This document shows, piece after piece, positions 9,483 to 22,528 of a stretch of DNA of 64,000 nt. Source of the stretch: Panonychus citri (taxonomy: Eukaryota > Arthropoda > Arachnida > Trombidiformes > Tetranychidae). How positions within the stretch are numbered: the first letter of the stretch is position 1; each line of letters begins with the position of its first letter. The position numbers and the translations under genes were made by a program. The notes beneath the pieces are model-generated. The model was given only the letters and a program-made list of their open reading frames with translations. It was not told the origin of the DNA and made no database searches. The stretch spans positions 1,240,001 to 1,304,000 of the forward strand of contig NW_026515516.1 of the NCBI RefSeq assembly GCF_014898815.1, given 5' to 3'.

Positions 9483-12400
9483 TTAATCCTTTTTATTGGA
9501 TTTAAAATGTTCATCATTTGTGTTGTTTGTTCCTGTTGTTGTTGTGTTTGCGGTTGATTGTTTACTGTTTCGAGGTTTAATGAATAATTTCATTAAATTA
9601 ACTGATGGAGCTTCAAACAGGATGAAAACAAGATATCCAAGGATGAGACACATAACGAAAATGTAAGCAACTCTCATCCCCTAGAAAAATAATGGTGAAA
9701 GAAAAATGGAGATTTTCAGATTAATTTCAGGTTTTTCTTTTCAGAAATTCTTTTTTTTTCTATTCTCTCCAGAACAGGATGGACATTGTAATTACCTCAT
9801 TGTAATGATCTGCTGGAAAATATTGATGAGAATTGGTGATATCATACCAGATGAAAAGCATCTCGGACATGGCAATAGAATAGGCAAGCCGACTGAACGG
9901 AACGAATCCTTTGCTGCTCATGTGTTTCTGGACAAATCCTGAAGAAGAGAAAAGAAATAATCCTAATTAGTTGGAACAATGGTCAATTATGGTCAATCAA
10001 AATGGACACTGATGATGGAACAATAATCTATTTACCTCCATATCGGAAAGAAAAGGCATAGAAAATCCATGCATAGAAAATGCAAAAGAGTAATTTCTGC
10101 AAACCAATATAAGCAACTTCGGAAAAACGATCAAGGTGACTATCGACAAAATAATACGAAAGGACAAATGTGCTTATCCAACAAAGTGTCGCAAAAACAT
10201 AGCCCCCAAATATCAGCAACTGAAATAGCCACAAGGCGAAAACAAATCAAGGTAAGTAATCAACATTATTATTATTCTTATTTACTTATTTACCTTATTT
10301 TCAATCTTTTGATTTGTCACAACCAGTAACCTGTTAACATGCCCAGGAAATAAGGGGCCATGTGAGTGTAGGTGCTGAAATGCTCAATAAACTGAGCTTC
10401 TTGATCATAATCAAGGGTACAACAAACTAAAAGTGGAACACGTCTAATTAATGCCACCGTTGAAGTGATTAAAGGACCCGCTGTGATTAATGTCAACAAT
10501 GCAAGGACACCTCGTCTTGGATTAGTGACAAGCCAAATCACTGGTAAATAACTTAGACCATACAGTTGAAAATCAATACTAACAGACCACCAATTAGGAT
10601 AACACTTGAGATGATTGAAAAGAGAAGAGGAAAACAAAAATGAAGAGATTTTGATAATCAATAAACTCTGATGATCGTGATGATGTCAATTGATCAATTC
10701 TTACAACTTTTGTTGGCTGAATCCAATTGCTCATATAAAGTACATTTGCCCACCAATATTTGACACAATTTCCTCGGGTCATGTCACTAAACTCAGAGAA
10801 GATTGGACCTGATCCGATTCCAGAGAAAGCAAAGAGTAAAACAAGAACCCCGATGAACAAAGGAGTTGATCTGATGAGGAGATTGATTGTTACTTTTTCT
10901 AATTAATCTGATTGCGAATAATAAACCAATGGTATTGACTTTTTACCTTAAAAATCGAGCGGTCATGTAACGACGGAATGAGATTGATCCATTGAGACGT
11001 TTGATTTCCGGATACCAAGTATAAATTGTGAGAAAACCACTGTGAACATAAAGGCGAAATTTTCACTATCATAATTGGACATCGAGATTTAATTAAGAGA
11101 AGTTATCGATAAAATGGATCGATAAAAATACTCACCTCATTAAGAAGAAAATCTCAATGAAGATAAACATTTGTTTCCATGTCTCCCTTACGAACCACTG
11201 TTGTGGTAATTGATATGAGAAAACCGCTAATTGAGACAATCAAAGAAAGAGAAAGTTTTGTCAATCAATTTTAATCTTATCAATGGAACACCAATTAAAT
11301 GCTTGATACTTACGGAAAGTGTATGGAACCACACCCAAGGTTAAGTATATATGTCCAAGAAGGCCGAAAATCCGTAACGAGAATCGGACACTATGAAGAA
11401 AAGCTAAATCGTGACTTGTACCATTATCACTTTGAGAAATTAACTTTTTCGTATTTTCAATGGCCGAAAATGAGATCAAAATTGGTGATATATTTTCCGG
11501 ATAAAGGTGAGTGATTAAAGTAGAAAACATTACTAATAAAATTAGCATTGTTAAGATTGTCCTGTCAATCGATGTCAATAATCAAAGTATTAATTTCAAA
11601 TCTTTTTTTCTCATCATTTTAGTTGATCAAAATCCACTCACATTGCAGTCTCTTGGTATTTAGCTGGACGAGGTCCATCCGTCGATTCGTGTTTCTCACA
11701 TGAACGGACTTCCGGGGTAATTCGAGTTGCCTGGAAAACTGAACAATAATCAACAAGTGGTTAATATTTCTGCCATTTGAATGTATTATAAATCGACTTG
11801 CTAATAATTAACGTAATTCAATACGAGAATAATAAAAAATTATCTCTTATTTCATTCTCGCCTCTGTCATTAGGTATATAAATCTATTTGAAAGTTCAAT
11901 CATCTCACACTTGTTAGAGTAGATAATTAATCTTGACGATAAAGACTTGAACTTTATACAACCTTTAGAAAATTAATTCTAATTATTGAATGAGAGTTTA
12001 CCTTTATTGGTGACTGTTTGGAAATCTTGGCGAGAACATGATGATGGAATACAGAATCCGAAATTGAAAGTATTATTGTAAAAGAATTTCAATTCTTTGG
12101 CATATATTGAATAATACGAATCTTCCAAAATGGTACCATTGAGATTTAAGTTTATCGAATCGTAAACAGTCTGAACGGGTTTAAATGGCAATGGAAGGTG
12201 AACCCGAAGAAGACAATATTGTCCCGAAAGTGATCCATGTTTCGGTCCATCATCATGGGAGATTGAAAGACATTCATGATAATTTCCAAGATCACTAATG
12301 TATCCTCTTAGAAATCCTGGTTTATTTCCAGCAGAAGATTCTAAGACTACCAAGGAGAGAGAGAGAGAGTCATATAATTAAGTTGAATTAATCTCATAGT

Positions 12401-12792
12401 AAATTAATATTCCAACAATTATCAACCACCTTAGGTTTTTTCCCTCATTTCTAATTGACATTTTATATTTTTTGATTGTTTTTCTATCATCAACAAGTAA
12501 GTAAACTAATTAACTACTTACATTTGTAGGCCCAAACTTTACGCTGATGAAGTCCAGTTAATATTTGATGAAGACTGGCAAGACAATGCTGATCAACAGG
12601 TAGATCCCAATTGTTGGTAATATTATCAATTAAATTGCAAATAATATCTTTCTGAGGCCACAATAATTTATCCAATGCATCAGCTGATGAAACCCATTGT
12701 TGAACAATACCAGGATCATTTAGAACCTGTGAACAATTAACTGATGCAACAAGTAGCACTAATGGGAAAAGTTTTCTCAACATTACTAACAC
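9483..12792 (-). CDS. NRF-6-type membrane acyltransferase (acyltransferase 3 family)
   Basis: Eleven exons assembled by phase: 12792-12522, 12345-12002, 11738-11642, 11561-11314, 11226-11136, 11039-10947, 10870-10705, 10606-about 10324, 10219-10036, 9938-9796 and 9680-9483. The protein starts with a signal peptide (MLVMLRKLFPLVLLVASVNC). A luminal Cys-rich NRF domain follows (GNYHECLSI, CLLRVHLPL, FGFCIPSSCS). Next is the multi-membrane acyltransferase 3 part with the motif FLHSVRFSLRIFGLLGHIY; the paired histidines are typical. It continues with ETWKQMFIFIEIFFLM, NWWSVSIDFQLYG and a last helix VAYIFVMCLILGYLVFIL. The worm homologue NRF-6 affects drug and lipid transport; the substrate is unknown. 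The junction between the exons ending near 10324 and starting at 10219 does not join in phase with any GT donor I can see, so a small sequence error or an unusual splice is likely there. Confidence 0.88.
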
Positions 12793-13564
12793 AAGGATAA
12801 CCAGGTAACTACTTGATAGATTTGAAAGTTATCACTAAGAAGTAAAAAAAGAAAAAGAAATCAAAGTAATAAGAATTGGAATATAATTAATACTACTTGT
12901 TGATTCTTTCAATTTTCCTCTTGCATTCACTGATGGTGTTAAATTGTTATCAATGGTAAGAGCAGACATAAACTAATAGTGATGAAAGAGAAAACAAAAA
13001 TAAAAGTAACAATTGATTAATAGTAAAAAAGAAGAAGAAGAAGAAGTTAAATTCAGTCAATTAATTGTTTCACAATTAACACACACATGATGGAAAATTG
13101 TCAATGCAGCAAATTTCATGTTATCTTAAGCAAAGACAATCAGACATCAACTCTTGATAGATTGTGTTAAAATCATCAAGTAAATTGATACAACATGATA
13201 ATCAACTCTCAAGATTATAATTTACATTTGATTTTTGCGAACCGGTTTTGTTAGTTCAGCTAATCAATCTTGATATTATTGGGGGGAAATATAATCATAA
13301 TTATCACTGTTTATCATTGATCTTAGTGTACCCGATCAACTGTCCATTGGTAAGTGTTGTGGTCAACACTTATTTGACCTTTCAAGGTTAAATGTAGCAA
13401 GTGGTTGTCTCTTTTATTGTTGATAAATAAATAAATAATAATAAAAGTTTTACAATCAATTTCAAATGACTTTGAGCAATGAAATTGTTTGCCTTGCGTG
13501 ATTTGGTTGTTTCCTTTTGGTCAAATATAATTAAGTTAATTGTTGTTGTTGGTGGTGGTTTTTT
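12793..13564. other. Intergenic, acyltransferase promoter side
   Basis: AT-rich, with a short (GAA)n run near 13030-13046. It separates the 5' end of the acyltransferase gene from the 3' end of the MACPF gene. No gene is seen. Confidence 0.5.
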
Positions 13565-15046
13565 TCATAATTGTTCCAGAAGCTGTTTAACTGATTCGTA
13601 TGATGGTGTATCGTCATCTTGAATTTTATCAATTCTGCTCATTAGATTTTCAATGTTTTCTTTTACTTTGATTGGTAGGATAATGAGATAAACTTGTAGC
13701 AATCGCTTGGACTCTTGAAGATAAGCCAGTGCTAAGTAAATGTCCATTGCTTTGGCTAATTGGGTTCGTTTGTTATTGTCCTTGACAAGGTCAGTTATTG
13801 GTGATAATAAGCCTGAGATTAGTTTAGGATCTTTCATTAATGATTCTTTCCATGACTGATAACCTTTCGTCTTGTAAAGATTTGTGTCACCTCCGTAGAC
13901 TCGAGCATGAGTTACCGACATTAAGGTCATTTGGAAACTGTCCATTGTATTTTCCGAAGGTGTCGATGATGATGATTGGACAGCTCCAAAATTGGCTAGT
14001 AAATTTTCATACAAAGTTTGTGCCTTGTACTGAAGGGTATTTGTTGTTATCCCGCTTCGTATATTTGGACTGACCTCTGACCAGAGTTTAATACTTCCTC
14101 CCAAGGTCATTGTACGATAATAGTGTGTACCGTAAGTTTTGAGGAAATCAAGGTAACGAGTTGGATCAGTGTCATAGGAATCAGGTAATTCTTGTTCCAG
14201 GTAATCGGATAAGAATTCAGATAAATGTCGACGAAGCGGAAGTTTAGATGGTAATGTTATCGTGTACAGAGGGGAATTGGCTTCCATGGTTAACAGGGTG
14301 GTCGATGAGTTTATCATCAATTGTTGAAAATGTGAAAGAGATAAAGTCTCAGAGAACCAACCTTTAGATGAACTTCGACCTAATCCAAGAGAAGTTGACA
14401 AATGATTCTTGAGAAGTCGAAAATCTTCAAAAAGTCGAACCTCTGTCATGGTCATTGGAGTAACTGAGGATGACGATGACGATGATGACGACGATAGTAA
14501 TGAAATTGGAGATGATGTCGATGATACTAACGAAGTTATAAAAGATTCTTGTTCAGATAATTTGATATTCTGAACTTGATCAGGTACATCATATTCTCGA
14601 CCTGCAATGGTGACCTTTCGACTCTGATGACAATGGAAAAGTGAAAGAAAATAAAATAAACAATTAAAAGATATTCGTGTAAGAAAAGTTTTCTAATGAT
14701 TTACCTTTCGACAAGTGTAATCGAAAAGGTTCTCAGTGGTACCATCAAATCCGTCGACACTGTAATCGTGAAGAAGGTCAAGTTTAGTTATGTCCACTCC
14801 TCTTGCCACAGATTCGAGACCTGGTAAAATATTTTCACAGAAAGAGGTTGAAGATGATTGACCAGAGGATGAGGATGAATGGGATGAAGATGAAACATCA
14901 GATCTTGAGTATTGTAAATTATCCCGATTGATATTTGATTCAGTGTTTGTTTCCTGTTGATTTTCAAGACAAATGATACTGTTAATTTCTGATAAAGACA
15001 AAAAGATGATAACTTGAAACTCTAGTGATAAAAACATTGTTTTCAT
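13565..15046 (-). CDS. tsl: Secreted MACPF-domain protein, torso-like candidate
   Basis: Two exons, 15046-14705 and 14623-13565, joined in phase 0 across an 81-base intron; about 467 residues. The start has a hydrophobic signal sequence (FQVIIFLSLSEINSIICL). Two serine-rich linkers follow, one in each exon. The MACPF signature is clear: RYLDFLKTYGTHYYRTMTLGGS, with the YGTHY core and Gly-Gly. The C-terminal half is helical and lacks an EGF or membrane-attack extension. A stand-alone secreted MACPF protein of this size in arthropods is usually Torso-like, which acts with the Torso receptor in terminal patterning and moulting in insects. In mites the role is unknown. The assignment to torso-like and not another MACPF protein is an inference. 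Confidence 0.75.
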
Positions 15047-15929
15047 TTTCGTGTGTGTGTTTTAGTTTCACATTAACAGATTAAAAGTTTATTACATTTT
15101 CACAGTTTTCATGTTGATTGTTGTTTAAATGATGATAATGATTAAAATCAATTGCAACAGTTAACCAACTTACCGAACAGGATTCTTGATCTTAATACAC
15201 AATTAGGTTGAGGTTTTCTCTTAATCAAAGGGATTGACATACTTTTCGTTAGGCCGGTTTTCAGATTACTACTGGTCAGAGGGTTAATGGCGATATTGCT
15301 TATCAATAAGATTAATCAATCGATTGCTCAACAATTAAGGTGTTTACATTGGTTAATTGTTGTAAATTAGGAGCAAAAAAGTTTTAATATTAATAGAAAA
15401 TCCTTAACTTTTTATTTACTATTTATTCAATCATATGAAATAGTATTCATGAAACTTTTGTATCTGATTAGCTAATTATGGTTCATTGGTGCTAATTGTT
15501 TGTAAATTGATTGATTGTTATTGATTGACAATCTGGTGTTCAGAGGGAAAAAGGGACTAATTGTTTACCGTTATATTGTTTGATTTGACTTAAAGATAAT
15601 TGTTCATTGGTGTGTTTATCTAATTGTTGAATTAGAGACTGAAAATTGAACGGATTTCCTATGTAAACTTGAAATAACAGTGGAAATTAAAATTAATTAC
15701 TGTTAAAAATGGTTAACAATTTAAAAATCGGAAAAAGGGAAGAGCTTACTAATTTCCTAACAATAACAACCAGTGTTAAAAAAATTAAATTGATATGATC
15801 ATTATAACCAATTCAGTCAACAATTCAATGTAACAATTTATCAGTGGATACAAAAAAAAAATGAAAGTCAAATTAATTTTAAATTGTCATTGATTAGAAA
15901 ACAACATTTTCCTCATCTTTAATCAAATA
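15047..15929. promoter_or_regulatory. Divergent intergenic region between MACPF and sushi-MAM genes
   Basis: About 880 bases between two start codons facing away from each other, so both promoters must lie here or the genes share one. The DNA is AT-rich with many ATTGAT/ATCAAT strings. I could not pick out a reliable TATA box or initiator. Confidence 0.5.
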
Positions 15930-18238
15930 ATGTTAGCAAATCAATGGACACTTTTGATTACAATCGTAATCACCTTAATCACCTTGAAACTGACACTTGC
16001 TGGACGATTACAATCAGGACTTCCGTATCGATATCAACTGGCCAGTGGTTATCGACGTAAGTTAAACTATCATCTAATAGTTTGTACAATTAATTGATCA
16101 TTGATTTTGTCTACAATTAAGCTTACAACACGTGCCCTCAATTGGAGATCGCCAATGGATTTGTACGCCACAGTAGGAGAACAGCTCGATTTAGGTGTCA
16201 GAAAAATTTCACATTAATTGGTGACAATGTTATTCATTGTTACGGTGGTGAATGGGACGGAGATATACCTGTTTGTGCAGGTAAAATCCGATCATCATAA
16301 TGATGGTCAAGGTGGTCATTAATCATATTTACTTAAATTACCTTTAATTGTATTGATTTTTGCTTTAGCTGCTGGTTGTTTGAAGTTTCCTGCACCTAAA
16401 CAAGGGACAATTAAGAAATCATTTCGTGATCTTTATGTGACAATCAACTGTAATCCTGGATATTCACTTGATGGGTCATCTACTGTTTACTGTGATGGTC
16501 ACTACTGGAATGTATCTTATCCAACAGTGGCCAATATGTGTAAAAGTAAGTTAATTGTTGACAATTGGAGATATTGATTATCTTAATCTTTATTTCATCT
16601 CATTTTACAATCAGAGACTTTATCTAATCCATCAACTTGGTGTGGATTTGAAAATCATGACCAATGTGGTTGGACATCAGATGAGCCCGATAGAGTGGCC
16701 ATTGAGGGTCCTAACACTTTCGGCTATCGCCCTTATGGATTAGCTTTGTCTGCCCATAATGGAAATGGTCATATGTTGGTTATTTGGAGTACAATTACCG
16801 GTCATTCTGAATCAGTGAATCGTTTGTACTCCCCTGTATATGATACTAAAGAAAGTGAATCATGTTTCACTTTCTGGTACCATCTTGGTGGTTATGATAA
16901 ACTGACCGATCCTCGTAAGTAAATGCTATTTGTTGACATGAAATTTTCTCTCTCAATGATAAATTGTGATAGATTGATGATAATTAATGTTGTATTTTCA
17001 GCTCCATTTAAAGTTTATATTAGACCGGAATCAATGGCGATTGGTGATGTGACCCCTTGGATATTCATTACAACTGCTGATGCTTATGGTCAGTGGACCT
17101 CTGGTCAAGTTTATGTTCCCAAGATCAATTCCGATTGGCAGATTATCCTAGAGTTTAATGTTTGGCAAAAAGTTTATGGACTTGATGACCTTTCAATTGA
17201 CCGAAATGTAACCAAATGTGCCACCCGATCAACATCAATGACCGGTATTTCAAATAGCTGGACATCATGTAAAGATAGATGTTCATACGAGCCAAAAGGA
17301 TCATCATCATGTAGCTGTTCATTGCTCTGTAATTATCTTAACAATTGTTGCCCAGACTATGAAATCTATTGCTCAACTAATTCAACCAGAGAGTAAGTTT
17401 CCATGCGAATCCTTAATTGCTACTTAAAAGTTTATCTAATTATATTCTTACCAATTATAGTGATGATGATTTTCTTGATTTTGATAAAATGTTTTCCAAT
17501 GAAACAACAACAACAACAACGATTTTATCATCAACATCCACGGTGTGGATTCCCACATACACCACACCACATCCATTTCTATGGTTTTTCACTGAATTTA
17601 CACCATATTCAACGAAACGAACAACATTGAGTAACAATCAATCCAAAATATACTTTCCAATTGATTCAACTATCGATACATCAGCAATTAACTTTACTTT
17701 AATAACCACAATCAAACCATCAACAACAACAATTAAACCAACGAAAAATCCAGTTTCGATATCAACATTTACCTCATATACTAAAGCAACCCCTTTAGTA
17801 TCAACTAAATCAACCAATTTAACTGTTACCAATAAGATTGATATTCCCAAAGAAATTGGTTCAAACAATTTAACAACAATCAATCCAATCAATGAAACTA
17901 ATCAAGATTTCCATCAACTCCATGTTAACCAAACTATTACATCAACAATCAGTTCTAATATCACTTTGGTTACGATGGAAACTCTTAATGGTAATCAAAG
18001 TATCTCTAATGAAACTAATCAGTTAGCTAATGAATCTCGAAGTTTAAATAGTGAAAAGGCAGAATTAATTGTTGAACAAAATTCTAATATGAAGACAGTT
18101 TCAATTCTAATTGGGATCTTCGTGATCGCCTCTGCGGTTGGCGTTATCGTCCTTTGGAAGCGACATAAAAATTACCTTGGATCAAGTGTATCAGCTGATT
18201 CTGAGCTGAGATTCTTAGCTCATGATGTTGATAATTAA
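15930..18238 (+). CDS. Membrane protein with two sushi domains, a MAM domain and a somatomedin B domain
   Basis: Six exons (15930-16056, 16122-16280, 16369-16545, 16615-16914, 17002-17392, 17461-18238) sum to 1932 bases, giving 643 residues. Domain order: signal peptide (residues 1-25); sushi/CCP 1 (about 46-95, ending GEWDGDIPVCA); sushi 2 (about 98-153, CNPGYSLDGSSTVYC); MAM (about 164-328, CGFENHDQCGW to YGLDDLSIDR); somatomedin B (about 341-377, eight Cys with CSC and CC spacing). A long Thr/Asn-rich stalk with many N-x-S/T sites follows, then one membrane helix (about 595-617, VSILIGIFVIASAVGVIVLW) and a short tail. All domains are extracellular adhesion or ligand-binding modules, so a cell-surface adhesion or matrix-binding role is likely. 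The partner is unknown. Confidence 0.88.
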
Positions 18239-18943
18239 TCAAGAAAAGAACGAGAGAAAGAGAAAAAGAAAAACAAGATTTAATTTAATTCTTATATTAA
18301 TCGAAACTCGAAACTTTTTAATTTACATCGAAATCGAAATGAATAAAAAAAAACTTACCTCAATCAACTAACCAAACAAGAAAATTAAAATGTACATTGA
18401 TCATGATTAAAATTCATTATTTAATAATCTGTTGATAGTTTTTTTTTCCTTTCCCTTTTCCTATTCAATCAATCGACCTTGTAATTAAATGTACTTAATT
18501 AATTTCTAATTATAATAATGTGAACTTAAGTTTCCTGGAAAAGAAAAAGAAAACTTTTCTTTTCCTAACTGATCAGTTTACTTTGATTACAATTTATGAT
18601 TTAATTAAAAAACGAACAAGACAAACCTTTCCAACTCTTCTAATTACCAATGTAATCATAATCTAAACATAGATTGAAAAAAGTCAGAGAAATAAAAAGA
18701 AAACAATTAATCACAACAATCAACTGATTTCCATCAAAATCATCAACCAGAATTTGGAAAACCAGGGACCGTTGATAAATTAAATTCCATCAAACCCCCG
18801 ATGGTAAACATTTTTGTTTATTTATTTTTTTTCTTGTTTATATTTTAATCATTTGTTGATTGTTTGGAATTTGATTTTCCAATTGATGTGACTCAATTTT
18901 TTCCCATTCTAATTGTGAAGGTCAATCGGTTACCCCTTTCACA
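18239..18943. other. Intergenic, 3' UTR of sushi-MAM gene and Sec10 promoter
   Basis: AT-rich. It has a candidate poly(A) signal (AATAAA, 18342-18347) about 100 bases after the upstream stop codon. The last 150 bases before 18944 are pyrimidine-rich and probably hold the Sec10 5' UTR. No gene is seen. Confidence 0.5.
18342..18347 (+). terminator. Candidate poly(A) signal of sushi-MAM gene
   Basis: AATAAA about 105 bases after the stop at 18238. It is the first canonical hexamer on this strand. Positional evidence only. Confidence 0.4.
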
Positions 18944-21617
18944 ATGACCAGTTTCCTTTCTGAATTAGAACAGGTAAGAAATTGGTTATTATTGTTTTCC
19001 ACTTTTCTGTTTAGGTTTTCAACTTGAATCTTTGTTGTTGCTAATATTTGATTTGCTTTGTTTTTCTCTTTGGTATTAATTTTTAGGATCCATTTGATCC
19101 GAAAGAGTTTGTTGAAAGGTTGGCCTGGAGAGCGACAAAGGATAAATTAGACTCGACAACCTTTGATTCGCAAACTTTATTTGATGAATTTGAAGGGAGA
19201 ATTCGTGAATTAAAGGACATGTATGAGACTCATGAAAAAAAATGTGAACGTTTGGAAATGGTTTGTAAAGAGGTTGAGAAAAGACATTGGGTCAAAGTGG
19301 CAGAATTACAGAAAAAGTGTAAACATTGTTTCTATTGTTTCCAAGAATTGGATGAGAAACTTGATGCAGTCGCTGCTAAGGTTGTCTATTTGGGCGATCA
19401 ATTGGAGGGCGTCAATACACCAAGAGCTCGGGCAGTTGAGGCTCAGAATTTGATGAAAGAATTTTCAACCTTCTTCAAAGATGATAATTCATCTAACAGT
19501 GAAATTGATCCTTCTCAGGTAAGAAAATACAAATACAATCAACTGAACGATGTGACAATCAACAGATTGCTAATTCTATTTCATTTTCTATTTCTCTCTC
19601 TCTCTCTTCTTAATGGTTTAATATTAGTTGTTTGAGAAAGCTGATGTTATCGAGAAATTGTACAAAATATCACAGAAATTACCGAATGGAGGTAAATTTG
19701 ATGGAGCCAAGAAACGTATCGAAGCAAAATATTATCAAATTGAGAAGGATTTGATTGAGGAGTTTTTCCAAGCTCAGGTTAAGGATAATAGGCCTCGAAT
19801 GAAGGAGATTGCAACCATTTTATCACAATTCAAGGGATACAATGAGTGTAAAGATGCTTTCATTGAGAAAAGTCAAGTGGGAATATTTCTTGGTGTTGGT
19901 ATTTTCAATGATATTGTTCCACTTTGTGAGAAATCACAGTTAATCATATCGGAAGTTTTCGCCGATCCTGACAGAGTAATGGCGAAATTTGTTCTCAACA
20001 TTTACCGTGGAAAATTACAAGAATATATTCACAATCGTCTAAATAATGATAAAGATATTCCGGAAGAGTTTTTAACAACTTTACACGATCTTTATTCTAA
20101 AACTGTGAAACTTTCCCATCAATTAGCATCTTCTAAAATAATGGGTGTTGATCTGGACTTTTTGAACACTTTGACACGAACGATATTTGATTCTTACCTG
20201 GTTGCCTACATTGAAACCGAGTTGAAAACTTACAAGAACAAATGTGAATTGATCTTACAGCGTTTCTATGATTCTAAAAATCATCAGAAAAAACCAATAC
20301 CCATTGGAAGTATTCAAGAGTTGAAGAGAGATTTACAAGCCAAGATTGGCCGTGCAAATATCAATTTAGGTTCCATTGCCGGTGGAGGTGGTGGTGGAAG
20401 TGGTAACAGTGGTACCAATCAAGATTTCACCAGTGAAACTTTATTATCGGAAGAGGTTGCCATCAATTTGTTACAAGAAACAAAATTAGCCCTTCAAAGA
20501 TGTCAAACATTGTCAAATCCATCAAATGCTGCCAACAATGCAACCCAAATATTTGAGATGCAACTTAATTATCTTTGTATTGAGCATATTGATTATGCCC
20601 TTGAAATGGGTCTTAATGGTGTACCGACCTCCGAACCTAAAAGTCAACCTGAGCTTCATTATTTTGAAATCGCTCGTCAATGTAATGCCATTTGTCACCT
20701 TCTTGAGAAACAATTGGTTGACAGTCTTATTCCATTGGTAATGTCTACACCTAAACACGGTGAATGTATTAAACGTAAACGTGAAGTATTGGAAGGGTTA
20801 GAGGTCAAGATTAACAATGGATTAGAAAGATCAATTGGAGCCATAATCTCATGGGTTAAAATAGTTCTTAATACGGAGCAGAAAAAGACCGACTTTAAAC
20901 CGGAAACAGAAGATATTGGAATGATGCAAACACCGGTAATCATTTTCTCTCTATTATGTTAATTAAATCATATCTCATCTTATTTTTTTCTCTCTCTCTC
21001 TTCATCCATAGACATGTGGTAAAGTTGTACGATTTTTAAACGTTTGTATTAGTAAGGCCAGAGATTGTTTCGATGGTAAAAATGTGGAAGCGTTGATGCT
21101 TGAATTTGGAACAAGATTTCATCGAATCGTCTATGAGCATCTCATGCAATTCCAATACACTTCCTTAGGTACAAAATCTTTCAATCATATAAATCTTTCT
21201 CTCTCTCTCAGCTCCTCAACTAATATGTTTCTCTCTACTTTTAGGAGCCATGATTGCGATTTGTGATGTCAACGAATATCGTCGATGTGCGTCCGCTTTT
21301 CGAATGCCGTTAGTCAATCAACTTTTCGATACCCTCCACGCTCTTTGTAATCTACTGGTTGTTGCCCCTGAGAACTTGAAGCAAGTTTGTAATGGAGAAA
21401 CATTGGTACGAATAGTTTTCTCTCTCTCTCTCTCAAACCATTGAAACGTACATACGATTTTAATTGTAATTAATTGCTTTTTTCTTATCTCTCTGCTATA
21501 ATTTGTTTTCCCCTCCTGCTCCTTAATTAGTCTGGTCTGGAAAAAACAGTTCTAATCAACTTTGTTGCTCTTCGGGCGGATTATAAATCAGCCAAGCTGA
21601 TTAACCAATTCAAGTGA
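18944..21617 (+). CDS. Sec10: Exocyst complex component 5 (Sec10)
   Basis: Six exons (18944-18973, 19087-19518, 19628-20935, 21012-21168, 21245-21405, 21531-21617) total 2175 bases, giving 724 residues, close to the roughly 710 of animal EXOC5. The protein begins MTSFLSELEQDPFDPKEFVE. A helical coiled-coil N-terminal region follows (ERLEMVCKEVEKRHWVKVAE, FYCFQELDEKLDAVAAKVVY). The central and C-terminal helical bundles carry family motifs such as KAKYYQIEKDLIEEF-like and FEMQLNYLCIEHIDYALEMG. Sec10 bridges Sec15 and the rest of the exocyst, which tethers secretory vesicles to the plasma membrane. There is a Gly-rich low-complexity insert (about residues 410-425). The gene is single-copy here and intact. 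Confidence 0.95.
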
Positions 21618-22528
21618 CATCGTAAAGATTGTTAATCATTAACACGAGCCCAATGGACGGCAAATTAATTTATACCTCGTTTTTTTTGGACATTTTTTTA
21701 CACTTAGGAAATCACGTTACGTATTTAAATCAGTTGTTACTGTTGTTAATAAACACTCGCTTATATTTATATATAATTATATGAATATATCATTTCTCTA
21801 AGTCATCCAACCATCAACAAGTTATCTCAGGATAATTAATTATCGTTCACACGTTTATCACGTTGATATTATATAAAAAAAAACAAACAAAAATACTTCA
21901 AGTGTCAATTATGATTAGTCGGCAATTCACAGTTACAATTAATTAACGATCAAAATATTGAACTTATCAGTTATCCAATTATACTTGACTCAAGTGCTTA
22001 TCTACCGGATACTTAATGATTGACAAAGAGCTGACGATTTGTTGAAATTGTCCAATTAACTACCCTAACAATTGATCAGATAATTTGACAATTATGCTTC
22101 CGGTTATTAATTTTAATTCAATTTAAAATTACAATCATTCTTACAATACATATCGATAGAAATATCGATTAATATTGATGAGAAAATATCGATTTATATT
22201 GTCGATATGATTATGATTAAAGAAACACTAATTTAAACGAAATCAAGAGAATTAATTAAGCAAAATGATTATAATTAACTTCATGTAATTAATTTGGAAT
22301 TGACATCAATAATTGTCGATAATCTAAGTAATTGGAAACTCGTGGAAACTTTTGATTCCCGTTGAGATCTCACAAATTACTCGAATCGATTATTTTTCAA
22401 TTAATAAAAAAAAATCTCTGTTGTGAGTCTCATTTGTTTCGTTGAGGTTTGAGTTAAATTTTAATTGTTTTTGTTTTGAATTGATTGCCTGAGGATATTT
22501 ACCATTTATCGTTGATTGTAAAAGTAAA
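21618..22528. other. Intergenic between Sec10 and S-formylglutathione hydrolase
   Basis: AT-rich, with Sec10 3' UTR at the left. Strings ATATCGAT and TCGATTAATATTG cluster near 22150-22205. The last 100 bases should hold the promoter of the next gene. No gene is seen. Confidence 0.5.
21748..21753 (+). terminator. Candidate poly(A) signal of Sec10
   Basis: AATAAA about 130 bases after the Sec10 stop codon. It is the first canonical hexamer on this strand. Positional evidence only. Confidence 0.4.

Larger units (their letters stand above)
6115..9722. repeat. Right arm of tandem segmental duplication
   Basis: Homologous to 1-3700 in the same order and orientation. This arm continues directly into the complete acyltransferase gene, so it is likely the ancestral location and the left arm the derived copy. 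The interval 6835-7300 is specific to this arm and rich in repeated TATTATCGATACT-like strings. Confidence 0.82.

Noticed and set aside
10069..10329. 86-residue plus-strand frame
   Set aside because: Antisense to acyltransferase exons with clear family motifs.
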